Below, in pieces: positions 25,789 to 36,860 of a stretch of DNA of 64,000 nucleotides. The position numbers and the translations under genes are program-made. This DNA comes from Neelides folsomi. Taxonomy: Eukaryota; Arthropoda; Collembola; Neelipleona; Neelidae. The stretch is taken from the NCBI GenBank assembly GCA_034687125.1, contig JAQGBZ010000034.1:276474-340473 (forward strand). The letters run 5' to 3'. The notes beneath the pieces were generated by a model. It was not told the DNA's origin, did not search any database, and saw nothing but the letters and a program-made list of their open reading frames with translations. Each line of letters begins with the position of its first letter. Position 1 is the stretch's first letter.

Positions 25789-25908
25789 ATGGCTGCTAAG
25801 AGAAATACAAATTGGAATTGTGTTTTATACAACAACTGTACTAGTGGGAGGAGAAATGAAATATTGAGTTTTCATATAATTCCCAGATTGGGGCCAACTA
25901 GTCTTTGA
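25789..25908 (+). other. Short THAP-like reading frame, likely a degenerate fragment
   Basis: A plus-strand frame from ATG 25789 reads MAAK...NWNCVLYNNC, then SFHIIPR, and stops at 25906-25908. Two cysteines followed by an S-F-H-x-x-P block resemble the start of a THAP (C2CH) zinc finger, common in P-element-derived sequences. The first cysteine spacing (five residues between) is one more than usual, and the second half of the domain (C-x2-H) is missing. It overlaps the last HP1-like exon on the opposite strand. It may be a transposon remnant or chance. Confidence 0.25.
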
Positions 25909-26085
25909 CTCGTAATAGTCGATAATTAATTGAGGGAAATCATCCCGAATGTTGGATGACAAAACGATATCTCTATAAGCTGATTTACTCCACTGTACAA
26001 GATACATCACTTCACCCATCCCGTTTACAATAGCTCCATAAATTTTGTAAGGTCGAAGAGAACGTTCAGAGCCGCTCCTTCCGTT
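25825..26085 (-). CDS. HP1-like coding exon 3: chromoshadow domain and C-terminus
   Basis: 261 nt, 86 aa plus TAA at 25827-25825. The acceptor TTTTGTTTTTCAG|AAC has a strong pyrimidine tract. The chromoshadow domain fills residues 499-552; a 22-residue tail (ending PPTSTVVV) follows. The DNA of the tail is antisense to a short plus-strand THAP-like reading frame, so the tail may be a recent extension (inference). Confidence 0.9.
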   Translation of the reverse strand, partial: NGRSGSERSLRPYKIYGAIVNGMGEVMYLVQWSKSAYRDIVLSSNIRDDFPQLIIDYYESKTSWPQSGNYMKTQYFISPPTSTVVV

Positions 26086-27814
26086 CTGAAAAACAAAAAA
26101 GAACTCAAAAATTAAATAAAAGATTCCAAATTGGGTTAGGTTAAATTATTAAAAAATAAAGATAATAATAATATATATGTAACATTTATATATCCAACAT
26201 GTTTAAAATATATTAATTAAAGATGAGAAGGAATGAAAATGAACTCTTACTAACGTTAGCCGGCTCTTTGTTAATCTTGGAAGATTTCGGGCCCGGCTTT
26301 ATTTTTATCTGAATTTTCGGCTTCGTCTCGCCCTTTTTCTTCACCTCTGGCTCGCCCTTGTACTTCCCGCCAGTCTTTTTTGCTGACTCGGTGACTTTAA
26401 TTGGGCTGAGAGGGAGAGTTTTACTCTTAGGACCAGGTCGCTTAGTAATCGACTTCTCAGGAGTGATTTCCTTTTCAACAACATCCCAATTATCCTCATC
26501 GTCATCTTCTGACGTTTGGTCTTTAGTGGATTTCTTGGAGTTCTTTGGAGTCCGTTTGCCCTTTTTCTCAGATTCCCGTTTAGTCTTCGAATCCTTCGAA
26601 GTCTTTCGTCCAGCATTTGAACCTGGTTTTCTCTTTTTCTTCATTTCTTGCTGTTTCCGTCTCCACTTGACCTCGAACTCATCGATCAGGTCATCGCATT
26701 GCAGTCCCTCATTACGCTTTTGCCACGTATTGTCGCAGCTAGAAGTAATCGAAATTTTATTAAAATAAATATAATTAAGAATATAATCTTAATATATAAT
26801 GGAAAAGTTTAATTAATTTTAATTAAAAGCTTACTGGTCCCATCCAAGCCATTTTACTTCGTAATAAACGTTGGGCTTATTCTTCCCATTCTTTCCCTTG
26901 ACGTATTCAGTCCGTTTGTCCAGAATGGCTTCGACCACCCATTGCTTCTCTCCATTCTCGTTGACTTGATAAGCGTCGGGTTTCACTCCAGTGTAATCGT
27001 CCAGGTCAGGGAATGGCTGAAGAATGATAGGCGATTTTGGCCTCGGTTCCTCCTCCTCCTCACTCTGTTCGGGAGTTGGAGGTCTGGTCGACTTTCGTTT
27101 CTTCGTCACAGACTTCTTCTTCGGCTCATCGTCCTCCTCCCTCTCGACCTTCACTTCGGAGTAGTCCGCTGAGACTGACTTACGATCAGACTTTTTCTTA
27201 TTCTTAAAGCGTTCTTGAGTCGACTCCTTGTCGGAAGATTCAAGATGCTTCTTATTCGAGGCAATGATCCTGGCCCGAGTCTTATTGGATCGCTCCTCCT
27301 CCTCTTCCGGGGTTTCTTCACGTCTCGCCCGTTTATCCTTCCCATTCATCAAAGGCGTCTTTTGCTTCTTTTTGGGTTGGACGGAGTCGGCCGACTCTTC
27401 GCGTCTCTTCTTTTTCCCTCTTTTCACCGACTCGTCATCGGAAGACTCATCGCGGCGACTCTTTCTCTCTGATGCCTTCCACCTGGGTGGAGATTCCTCA
27501 GAAGATGACTCGCGCCTTTTCTTACTTTCAACCTTCGACTTGACCTTTGACCTTTCCTCGACCGACTCTTCGGACGAGTCCCGCCCCTTTCGGCTAGCCC
27601 TCACATTGGCCTTTCGTCGTTGTTTCTGGTAAGCCTCCTCAGATGAACTGCGTCCCTTTTTCGTTGCCGACTTGGGGCCCGGCTTTCTGGCTCGCCTATC
27701 ATACGACTCCTCAGACGATTCCCGCCTTTTCTTTCTTTCCACCAGGGCCGGGGCCTTCCTGTCGGATCCCGACTCCGACTCCTCCGAAGCTTCTCGCTTT
27801 GACCGCTTGTCCAT
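25825..27814 (-). CDS. HP1-type chromodomain/chromoshadow protein with long N-terminal extension
   Basis: join(27814-26835, 26738-26255, 26085-25825), 1,725 nt and 574 aa. The start is supported by an in-frame TAG ten codons upstream. Residues 1-290 are a lysine/arginine/serine/glutamate-rich extension with repeated basic-SSEE blocks (RRESSEES, GRSSSEEA, GRDSSEES, RRESSSEES, RRDESSDDES). Residues about 291-355 are a chromodomain: QWVVEAILDKR, then YYEVKWLGW, then CDNTW and DDLIDEF. Residues about 356-498 form a basic hinge with KRPGPKS and KPGPKS motifs. Residues 499-552 are a chromoshadow domain (RPYKIYGAIV, MYLVQW, PQLIIDYYESKTSW) with the final Trp that receives PxVxL partners in HP1. The pair chromo plus chromoshadow defines HP1 (known family): it reads H3K9 methylation and dimerises in heterochromatin. 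The extension far exceeds usual HP1 size (about 200 aa), so which HP1 paralogue this is remains open. Confidence 0.93.
26255..26738 (-). CDS. HP1-like coding exon 2: end of chromodomain and basic hinge
   Basis: 484 nt. The acceptor is TTACTTCTAG|C, completing H327, then CDNTWQKRN and CDDLIDEFEVKW, the chromodomain C-terminal helix. The remainder is a lysine-rich hinge with TSEDDDEDNWD and three basic proline-glycine motifs. Two donors overlap here: GCTAAC|GTTAGT and GTTA|GTAAGA. Only the first keeps the frame into the chromoshadow exon, so it is chosen although GTAAGA looks stronger. Confidence 0.87.
26835..27814 (-). CDS. HP1-like coding exon 1: S/E/K-rich extension and first half of chromodomain
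   Basis: 980 nt, residues 1-326 plus two bases. ATG at 27814-27812; donor GACCA|GTAAGC. The C-terminal part holds the first chromodomain strands with aromatic-cage candidates W292, W322 and W325 (Y, W and F/Y in typical HP1). An extra run of about eight residues (KGKNGKNKPN) lies between the first two strands. Upstream, acidic-serine blocks next to basic residues look like casein kinase 2 sites (inference). Confidence 0.92.
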
Positions 27815-27929
27815 TTCGAGAATGATTGTCGGTGTCGAGTGTCTCTACTTGGTCAATGCGCAGTACCTAGGGATATAAATAGCCTAAGTATATGCAACAG
27901 GTTTCTCTATATGCACGTGGTATCTCACC
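27815..27929 (-). promoter_or_regulatory. HP1-like 5' UTR with candidate 62-bp intron
   Basis: A donor TTGAAG|GTGAGA (GT at 27928-27927) and an acceptor TATATCCCTAG|G (exon resumes at 27866) define a possible 62-bp intron just upstream of the start codon. Its size fits the other mini-introns in the window. The same stretch holds TATTTATA about 30-40 bp before 27845, so a TATA-type promoter with transcription starting near 27845 is the alternative reading. Confidence 0.4.
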
Positions 27930-29190
27930 TTCAATTCCCCGACTCCGAAGCCGGTCAAGTGGAGAATGACGCACCTGGGTCGGGAAGTGACTGTGGAGGA
28001 ACTTCAATTACCTCTGGAGTGAAGATGTGACTTGCCGTTGCAGAACCGGAGGGTTCTGAGAATAAATGACGCCGAATTATGAAGCCGTCGTGTCGTGGCC
28101 TGAAGAGAAAGTTAAGCCACAAATTGGAGGGATTTTATTTCGCGTTCTTCATCCTCCCAATCACTCACTTTTCTCAAGTCTCCCCGTCTCATACAAAAAT
28201 GTCTTGTATTTATTTATGACCACTGCACTTGATAAAACCAAAATGCTGGACCAAATATTCCAAAGACGGCTCCTTTGGTCACTTAAAAAACAAACGAAGA
28301 ATTAGGAACCTTAAAAGACCTCCAAGGGTTTTTCGAGCCCTTCTAACATTGAACAAGGTTTTATTTATTCCTAGGTTTATTTATTCCTAGCTATGTGTCA
28401 CACATTTTATTTTCAGAAGGGCCCCTTATTAGTAGTTTTTCAGTACAATAAATATTATAACTGTATTCTAATCTTACAAGATGTAATGGAAAATAATAAT
28501 TTAACTAATTTGATATTTTATGATTTTCTTTCTCATTGGCTTACATTTAGTAAATACATTGAATCAGTCATAGTGAGTCAAAACAATGGAGCTAATACTT
28601 ATGTAATTTGTAATTCCATGTTACTTTTATGTATCTGATAGGAATGTACATTAGTTTGGATTTATTTGAATTGAATTTGGTTCTACTGGTCAACTAGGTT
28701 CCCTGGTGAGACTTTCTCAATGTGACTCTTGTGAATATTGACAATGACATTTCCATCACTACAATCCTCATGTACTGAAAGGGAGTTGATCAAAGGTGAA
28801 GGATCGAAGATTGGAAAAAGTCTAAATCTCGGCCATTGAAGGGTGATGAGATGTGAAGTGTCGTGAAAGAAGGGCTCACTTAAGGGCGCTCCGAACCAAT
28901 GGACCCGAAGGAGAACCGGCTTTGGCCCGGTCGAGAATCCCCAATCCTTTGTGTCCCGACTCCTCTTCATATTATTTAACTTCCTCTTCATATTTAGCTG
29001 AGGGAGGAGGTCTGCATAGTAATTGGGGCTGTAAGAGTAATTGTGTGAAAAGGGCAGGGCGGGGAAGACCGCGTGAAGTTGTCAAATAAATAGATGAGGG
29101 CCAGATGGGTTAGTGGTCACTCACTGAGAAGGTGGGACCGGTGAATTAAAATTCCAAATTGGGCTTTTGTCCTCACAACTTGACTTTCCT

Positions 29191-29209
29191 AACCGAACCG
29201 AACCGAACC
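29191..29209. repeat. AACCG pentanucleotide repeat
   Basis: AACCG repeated nearly four times. It is not the arthropod telomere unit (TTAGG). Confidence 0.7.
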
Positions 29210-32200
29210 ACCCAGGGAGGACTCCTCGGCCTTTCCACACGCCCCTTCCCCATTGAGGGCTCCTCTCAGTCCAACTCTCGTTCCAACTCTCTTTCATCAA
29301 ATCACATAATAAATGAGAGGGGAAGTTTGAGTCCACAACTCCCGGGTCACTCTTTTATCCCCATTGTCGGAACATTGGCCCTCTTCTTTAAAGTCCTTGT
29401 AAATGAAGCTTTTGTTCGATCCTGCCCCATTTACCAAATTAGGACTCGGGATATGTAAAGAACTCCCTTTTGTCTCTACCAGAGCTTTTCATTAAAGGGA
29501 CTCTTTGACCTCTTCAATGATCCCAAATTGCCTCTCAAACTCTTTCATCCCCTCCAATGTGCTGAGTGGGGAGAGCATTGGGAATTGATTTATTGGCTTG
29601 GTCCAAGACCCTCGTGGAGCTCATTCTATACCTTAATTATTCCTAATTGCTCTCGACCCAACCGTTGATTCTTATTATTACGACCGTTTTCATCCATTTG
29701 GCTTTCATCTCCCATCCATTACCCTTTCCCCCAATCTCCCATTGTTCCAAAGACAGATTTCCCCTATTTTAACTCCACTAGTTTAATGCCGGCTATTAAG
29801 ATTAAATTTATGATCTAACCATTTAAGATTTAGTTATAACTCATACTGATAATCGACATCAAAAAATTTCCAATTTGATTCACTTCAGGGTCTCAACTTT
29901 GTTGCAAGTAATTAATAGTATTAAAATATTGAGAAAACAATTTCATACATCAACATTTGCCATTACCACTGGCTATATGATGAATTTGCATTTAATAAAA
30001 TTAGTAAAGGATTCATCAATCGAATCTTAAATCAGCGTAATTTGACATAACTCCCCATTATGGTATTGACATCTCTCAACATTAGCTGACGACAGAAATG
30101 AGTAAATTATAGACTTTGCTATAAAATAGACAGAAGATTGAGACTTGGGTGGAATGAATTGATAATGGCGAAAGTAAAATGTTGAGTTTAATGCAATTAT
30201 TGTTTTGTTTACTTGATTCAAATAAGGACTTATTCCATGCTTCCTTTGTTTACTTAATCTTTAAACGAAGCTTGAAGGAGAAGCTCAAATTTCACAATTG
30301 ACTAATTTCCATTGGATAAATTCTCCAGTTGCTCTTTTCCCTATTCTCAAATTTCACAATAATACATTAAATACAATGTTAAGAATGAGTTTAACCTTTA
30401 GGTTCAGTTTCGCTAACCAATAACAAAATCGTTATCAATGTTTATCAAACCCATAAACTTATAAATATGGCACGATAACCTTAACAATGTAGACCCAATA
30501 CATATATCATTATCATACATATCGTTATCATTTTACTTTTATTAAAAATGATTTACTAAATTGGTTGTAAGAAGAGTAAAGGAGATTTAATTACTAAAAG
30601 GAAAGTTAATGAATATATATCGGAAAGTTAATATATATCTAAAGGTACATTTCTTAAACCATTAAAGTTGAATCAATGTATTAATACATATGAATGAAAA
30701 ACATTTTATTTCACGGTGGAGGAACTCATTCGAGCCCAGGATGACTTTCAAGACTTGTGAACGTAAAAAAGGGAAGGATTTGTTTACCGACCGACATTTG
30801 TCCGTTGATGTTTTTTGTGCGGAAGAGCGTCGGTCAGCGGCAGTCGGCAGCCTGTGACGATCAAATGCATTGTTAAGCTCCCATCCGAGTCTCCTTGGCT
30901 CAAAAACATCTTTTCACCACTCCAGAGATCCTCGGGGATAAGGGCTGGTTAAGGCCCATGCCCATGTGTGTTCGGAGGGAGGAAGCGGATTGAAGCTTGA
31001 TTGCTCATCCCTGAACTTCTCCTCCTGGTCCAGCAAATCCACCACAAATCTCAGACTTCTTTGCCTACACAGGAAGAGGAAAACTCTCCAGACCCATGGG
31101 AATTGATCCGTTATTTAAATCATCCAACATTATTAAATATATTACATGAAGAATATGTTAATACACCATTTAGAATATGTACATATCTATGTATAATAAT
31201 ATTATATGTATCTGTATTTAAATGTTAGTGGAACTGCATGCTGCAGTCAGCTCCCAATTGTGCAACTCGAGCAGAAAACTCAATTGCGAGACCCGTTGAT
31301 TTAAATCACATTTAACTACATTGACTATTTCTAAAATACACACATGGAATATTTATTTTATTTTCATGATTTACAATGTCTATGTATTGTCAGTTTTTGA
31401 AAGCCGGTTTCAATGTTTAACTTAAATGCATGTACAGATATACACATATGCAATGTATTTGTATGTAGATTAATGTATTATAGATATGTATCTGTAGTTT
31501 TAAAAGAGTGTAGTATGTATATGTATATGGGATTATGTATGCTTTTATAAATAAGATATTTATTGATAAAAATGAAAACCGTTTAGACCATTTTTTCTCA
31601 TGTTCGGACGGAGAATGAAAAACAAGAGGAATTGATAACAAACATTAATTTTTTATCTGAAAGTATTTAAAATCTCTGAATGAAGACAAATCAACAACAA
31701 AGCCTATAAATATCATTAATTTTATACAATTATCTTCTGTATCCTTAAGCTTTTTTACCAAGCTAGAATAAACAGATTCTATATATATTAATCTCTGGAC
31801 GTTTGAACAATGTTAAAATTAAAATTAAAGATGAGAAAAATATATTCTATCGACTCGACGCTGAACTTAAATTATAAACTAATGTAAAATAAACATTTCG
31901 GTAGTTAATGACTTATGACTACACAACTTCTCAAGTATTTAGAGACACAATTTCTAAAATATACATTTTCTGGATTTCTACATACAATTAGATAAAAAAT
32001 TATCGACTAGAAATTATTGATATGATTCGCGTAACTTGGTCTTTGCTTTGTTATAAAACGCGTCTCGATTGAACAAAAGTCCACATGAATAAACTTTTTA
32101 GGAAACTCATTGAAAGGAAAAAGAAGTAAATTTTTGATTAAGGATTTGACTAATTACTAAAATTAAATTGCAACATTTTTTGACTAATAAAGAAGAGTTA

Positions 32201-32493
32201 TAATTGACGCCTTTTCATATCAATCAGTCTAAAAGATAAAAATGATAGCATATATTACTGAATACAACAGTAGGAAATAGGCTCTTGTAACGATTGTACA
32301 AATGACTATTAAAGTGTAAATCTTTCAGTAAAAAAACTTTCATCGCAAACTAACATAGGTAATTGAACTAATATTAGCTTAGGGATAATCAAATTTGAAT
32401 TTGATTCCTGAACAAGAATCCTACAAATGAAAACTAAACTTATAAAACTACTCTTAATGTGAGTTAATAGAGAGAGATAGACAAATATCAATT

Positions 32494-32564
32494 AATTAAA
32501 AGGTAATCTGTAACTAAACTTAAACTGTAATTAAAAGGTAATCTGTAATTAAACATTAAACTGT
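32494..32564. repeat. 35-bp tandem duplication
   Basis: Two adjacent copies begin AATTAAAAGGTAATCTGTAA and end TAAACTGT, with few differences. Confidence 0.75.
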
Positions 32565-32999
32565 ACTTAAATTCTTTAACTATTCTGAATATTAATTCTA
32601 AAAGTTGTGAATAACTGTAAATTATGATCTGAATTGATAGTGAAAAGAAGGTGTTTAAAAAGTGAAGAATTAAGGAAGTGGAGGATCGAGGAGACGTTTG
32701 GATTTGGTTCATCACAGCACATCAGATCTTCTTCGCCCGATTGGTTTTTTTGATCTTCATGTATTCTGGAAGTGAAAAGAATGGTTATTGGTAAGAAGGG
32801 GAGATTTGGAGCGGAACATAAAAATGGTTAGCATATGGCTTGTAGACACAGATCTTTAAAAGGCGGATGCATTTCTTTAAATGTCCAACTCTCGGGTTCT
32901 CCGAGACGGACCGAGTTAACATGACCGATATGAGTCAAAAATGTGGACCAATGGATCATTCCAGACACTCCCTCAGACAAAAAAGGGCATATAAATATA

Positions 33000-33240
33000 C
33001 AAGTACATATATACTAGTATATATATATATACATAGTTATATGGTCTGGTAGTAAATACTACGTCCTGGACTTCTTTCTACCCCTCGCCAGTTATTCTCA
33101 TACACACCGGATCTATCTTCTACGCATATGAGTTGGACATAATATATAAATATATATACATACCTATGTTCCTAGATAGTATATGTATATATGTACATAT
33201 AATACAGTAAATATATATATAAATATATGTAGTATATATA
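33000..33240. repeat. TA-rich low-complexity island
   Basis: TATATATATA and TACATA runs interrupted by about 80 bp of unique sequence. Confidence 0.7.
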
Positions 33241-34700
33241 GTCCAGACACATGGATCAGCTTTTGGATGTCCAGTCCCCTTTTTGAGCCATCCACACATG
33301 TGGATGTTGAAATGGTCTTTGTTGAAGCTTCGTTAATTTTCATAAGGAACATATGCTCATAATAATTCCGATTCTACGGATTGACCCTCCAAGTCTGGGT
33401 CGGACTGGTCCACGGAATGACGGAGGATGATGAAGAGGGAAATTCAACTCTTCCGAATGTCACGTAAGAAGGAAGGCAATTAGATAAGGGATCCCTTGTC
33501 TCAAACCCTCAGTTGTAATTACTCATTTCGGACAGACGTCCAAAGACATCTCTAGTTCGAGAAACATGAAAACACCGTCCACCATGATGGACCGATATAC
33601 CCTCACAGATCACTTACGCCACGAGGTTGTAATAAAAACACCAAAATGTAAATATGTCTTGGGCCAGAAAAGAGACGAGTTTTTGGGGGCTCCTCATGGG
33701 GTCCAAAATGTACCTGGACACTACAATATGAAGTTCTTCGAGAGACATTTCCAAGAATTACGTTCCTTTCATATTTCACAAGAACATGATCTCTAAAACC
33801 CCAAACTTCATCTCAAGACTTTAAATCATTAACCCTTCTCCCATAAAAGAAATGCCCTTATTGGTAAAACATTTTGGTGGTCCCTTCAATCCCAAATCAA
33901 CTCTTTGGACTTTTTTAACTCCTCGGTCGGTGTGTGGAAGCGGATGGAAAAAGGTCCCAGGAAATACCTCCAATTTGTTTGTTCCAGAACAATAAGTTAT
34001 ATAACCTCAACATTGTCCCTCATCTCTCTCCACACACATAACCTTCCTCAAAAGTGAAGAAATAACATGGACAAACACTTGTGAATTTGTGACTCATTCT
34101 CGAGTCAGTGGGACAAGCCAATAAAATCAGGTCCCATAAAAGACAATCGAGAAGAGATAAGAATTCCCTCCAAAACTGGACCCTGGAGCGAAACATGACA
34201 TATCAAGTCAATTGATTGGCACGAGGGCCAACTCCACACATTTACATTACATTCAATCTTGTGAGCTCGGACAAACAACGTAAGATAATGAGGAGGGCAA
34301 ATACACTCACTGGGGAGAGATAAACATAAAAAAACTGGCCAGAGCTCGAGTAAATGTAAAATGCCGAGAAACATGGACAATCAAATATTCGCTCATTTTT
34401 AATCGCCATTTGGGTTGATTATGAATATCATACATTACAAGGAATTGTATTTATGGTACAATTAGACTTTCCACACATGTGTATTGTACGTTTCCAAATA
34501 CTTTTGATATTTCCAAGCCCTCCATTTGACAGTTCTGGGTGAGCTGTGGAAGTCCCTTTTAGAGATATGGAGCTCCATTGCGTAATCCACACAACCCTCC
34601 GATCACTTAAATAATGCCTCTAATGACGCGTAAAGGGGAAATTAGATTCGAGAATGAATAGGCCGAACATTTGACTCGAATTATCCCCATAGTCAGAAAG

Positions 34701-34739
34701 GGAATCAAATCCTATTTATTTCAAATAGGATTTGATTCC
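34701..34739. repeat. Perfect 17-bp hairpin
   Basis: GGAATCAAATCCTATTT and its exact complement are separated by a 5-base loop (ATTTC). No other feature lies around it. Confidence 0.8.
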
Positions 34740-35800
34740 GGTGGTCACAATTGGGCTCATGAGACTCATGAGGTAAAAAGAGATGAATTTGGTGTAATTG
34801 TGGATGGAATATAACAGGTAATAATAAATGCTCATCTCTCGTGCTAAACAAGTGAAGGTCTCTGGAGGCGCAGATTTGAATATCTACCTACATGGAGCAT
34901 ATTGAGAATTATGAGAAGATCCTTGGCCGAGTGAACGTAGGAAGATGTGAAGTTGTTTCTTCCTGGTGTGCAAATCCCCAGTCTGTAGGTCACCAAATCC
35001 CACTCAGAGCGGCAACAACTCCCAGGTTGTTTTCTTCATGAATGTGAATGTAGGTGAGGTGTTGGTCCCTTTCTTCCAACACTTTCCCGCGAACAAACGG
35101 CCTTGTCGCGTTGAATGAATAATAACACCATTAGATATTACTCCATTCCCTCACTGGCAAATATAGGAAAAACTCGTTGCCTTGGATGGAGGAATTCTGG
35201 AATTTGCGAGTGGTTCGCGAATCGCAATTCATTCATATAGCCATTTACCACATATTTGTATGTCAATGCGGAGAATCCAACCACGTGGAGTAAGAGCGCC
35301 GAAGAGATGAAAAAAGAACAAAGGTCCGCGGCAATTAAAACAACTGATGAAGAAGATGACAATGAGTTTCATTTTCCCTCTCTTTGTTCCGGGAAGGTGA
35401 GAAAGGACGTGGAATCAGAAAAGGATGTCAGTGTGTTAATGAAGTCAAACAGACGGAACATTGCGAGAACTCCCGATTACTCAACACACTCAACAGAGAC
35501 CTTCTCGAGATGACGAGGGGAATGACGAGATTCAAACTGTTTGCTGATCCGCACAATATAAAGAGAGTTGGAGAGATGAAATGATTTGAGCCGCAAAGCC
35601 CCTCGTTTCAACCCATCACAAATTCTGATTCAGAATCCATCTCTAATCCTTCTCCAATAATAGCAATGGTCTAATGGTCCAATGTGAAGGATTACAACTT
35701 GGTAAATCCTTTTTAATGGTATTTGACGAGTGTTTAAATATGCCTTTTATCTACGCGACCTGTCGTTCGTGTCAAGGGTGAATAAAATAAATAAACTTAC

Positions 35801-36278
35801 CGGAGATGGTCCTTTGCCTCAGAACGGGAGGGAAGAGGAACTTTGGCTTCGTCTTGTTTTGGATGATGGGACTAGTGGCTGGAGTGGGAGGCGATGACAA
35901 TTTGGGCGATATGCTGAGATGACTTTCGGTTGGACATTCTTCGACGACTTCCATTTGATTTGTCGTTAGGGACGTTTCGTACCGGGCGAAGAGCAAAGGC
36001 GACTCGATCACATTCTCCGGTGGACTTGACTTCTCCCATTGGAACTTCTCTTCGGGAACTGCGGAGGCCACGAGGTGTCTTTGGCTCAAATTCTCAGACT
36101 CGTCCAGGTTGAAGTTCCATCGACGTTGGAAAGTCATGATCTTCCCCGAGTACACTTTGGTCATCAGTTGATCGTTTTCGGCAGGATTGGGGGATCCGAA
36201 TAAGGCTCTCGGAATCATTTTTACTCTTCCGTTTTCTCCCTCTTCGCCCATTTGGTTTTGAAATATATTTTTTGCCAT
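35801..36278 (-). CDS. dap: CIP/KIP cyclin-dependent kinase inhibitor (Dacapo/p27-like), main coding exon
   Basis: 478 nt, 159 codons plus one base, from ATG 36278 to donor ATCTCCG|GTAAGTTT. The kinase-inhibitory domain is clear: the cyclin-docking motif RALFG at residues 24-28 (RNLFG in p27), QRRWNFNL at 51-58 (QRKWNFDF in p27) and FQWE at 79-82 (YEWQ). These segments bind cyclin and the CDK N-lobe, blocking G1/S CDK activity in the nucleus (known family). Residues 124-137 hold four Ser/Thr-Pro sites, plausible phosphodegron or CDK sites. The exon ends in LRQRTIS, which resembles the basic run before the C-terminal TDF-type motif of p21/p57. The terminal exon is short and I cannot fix it with confidence. 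Distance from M1 to the LFG motif (about 28 residues) fits a complete N-terminus. Confidence 0.88.
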
Positions 36279-36334
36279 TGGAACAAGGTACTTAAAATTA
36301 TACAATGAGGACTTTCTGGTTATTTCACAAGACC
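36279..36334 (-). other. dap: dap 5' UTR part of the coding exon
   Basis: The exon begins at acceptor TATTTTCTAG|G (first base 36334). The frame is open back to the acceptor but has no ATG before 36278. It is therefore read as leader sequence, though coding from an upstream exon is not excluded. Confidence 0.5.
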
Positions 36335-36694
36335 CTAGAAAATAAAATATAAAATAATTTAAATTAATTAATTCAAGTAAATAATCAAAATTAGGTTATT
36401 AATTATAATTAAAATATACATTCATACACTAGGAATGATAACTAGTCAGAACGTTAAATAAAACGGTTCCGCGCCAAGATAATTTATCCCTCCCTCATTT
36501 ATTCCAATGTAATGATGAGTAATGGAAGCTAGTACGTTGAAACGTCAGGTTTAAATAATTTCCAACGGCTAACACAAAAGCTTGTAAGGTAACTGCCATT
36601 GAATATATGAATTGAGGTAAATTCCCTAAGGACTCTTCCCTTCCCTAATGACAAGTTAATGTGAGGTCCTTAAGGGATTTGTCCGTTGACATAC

Positions 36695-36860
36695 CTGAGT
36701 TTGTGATTGTTGTGTCGAATAGTTGTTTGCCGGGGTATGTTGACTTGTCGGAGCTGTGGACGTGACGGTTGTCGGAGGTTGAATATCCGTTACGATTCCT
36801 CGTCGAAGCTTAAGTTTGGTCCCTGTTTGGTCCCCAAAGAGGAGAGCCGTTGAGAATCCC
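36695..36860 (-). other. dap: Candidate dap 5' non-coding exon (upstream limit approximate)
   Basis: A CA-rich, unstructured minus-strand stretch (ACACAACAATCACAAACTCAG) ends at a good donor CTCAG|GTATGTC (GT at 36694-36693). With the acceptor at 36334 it would give a 360-bp intron. Composition fits a 5' leader. The transcription start is not visible and 36860 is a guess. Confidence 0.35.

Larger units (their letters stand above)
27930..35800. other. Region between the HP1-like gene and dap
   Basis: No recognised gene. Contains a short tandem TTTATTTATTCCTAG (28374-28393 area), the AACCG repeat, TA islands and the 34701 hairpin. The unplaced terminal exon of dap should lie at its right edge. 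Confidence 0.5.

Noticed and set aside
27215-27632. Long plus-strand frames opposite the HP1-like exon
   Set aside because: Antisense shadows of the repetitive K/R/S/E-coding region; the minus strand has the chromodomain.
29191-29209. AACCG repeats considered as interstitial telomere
   Set aside because: The unit differs from TTAGG/CCTAA and only four copies are present.
35256-35584. Plus-strand frame rich in E/K/D with a possible donor GGGAAG|GTGAGA
   Set aside because: Overlaps the expected 3' part of the minus-strand dap gene, has no partner exon and no similarity recognised.
35761-35800. 41-bp intron ending GACGACAG after the dap main exon
   Set aside because: Shorter than the other introns here and would give a meaningless eight-residue tail.
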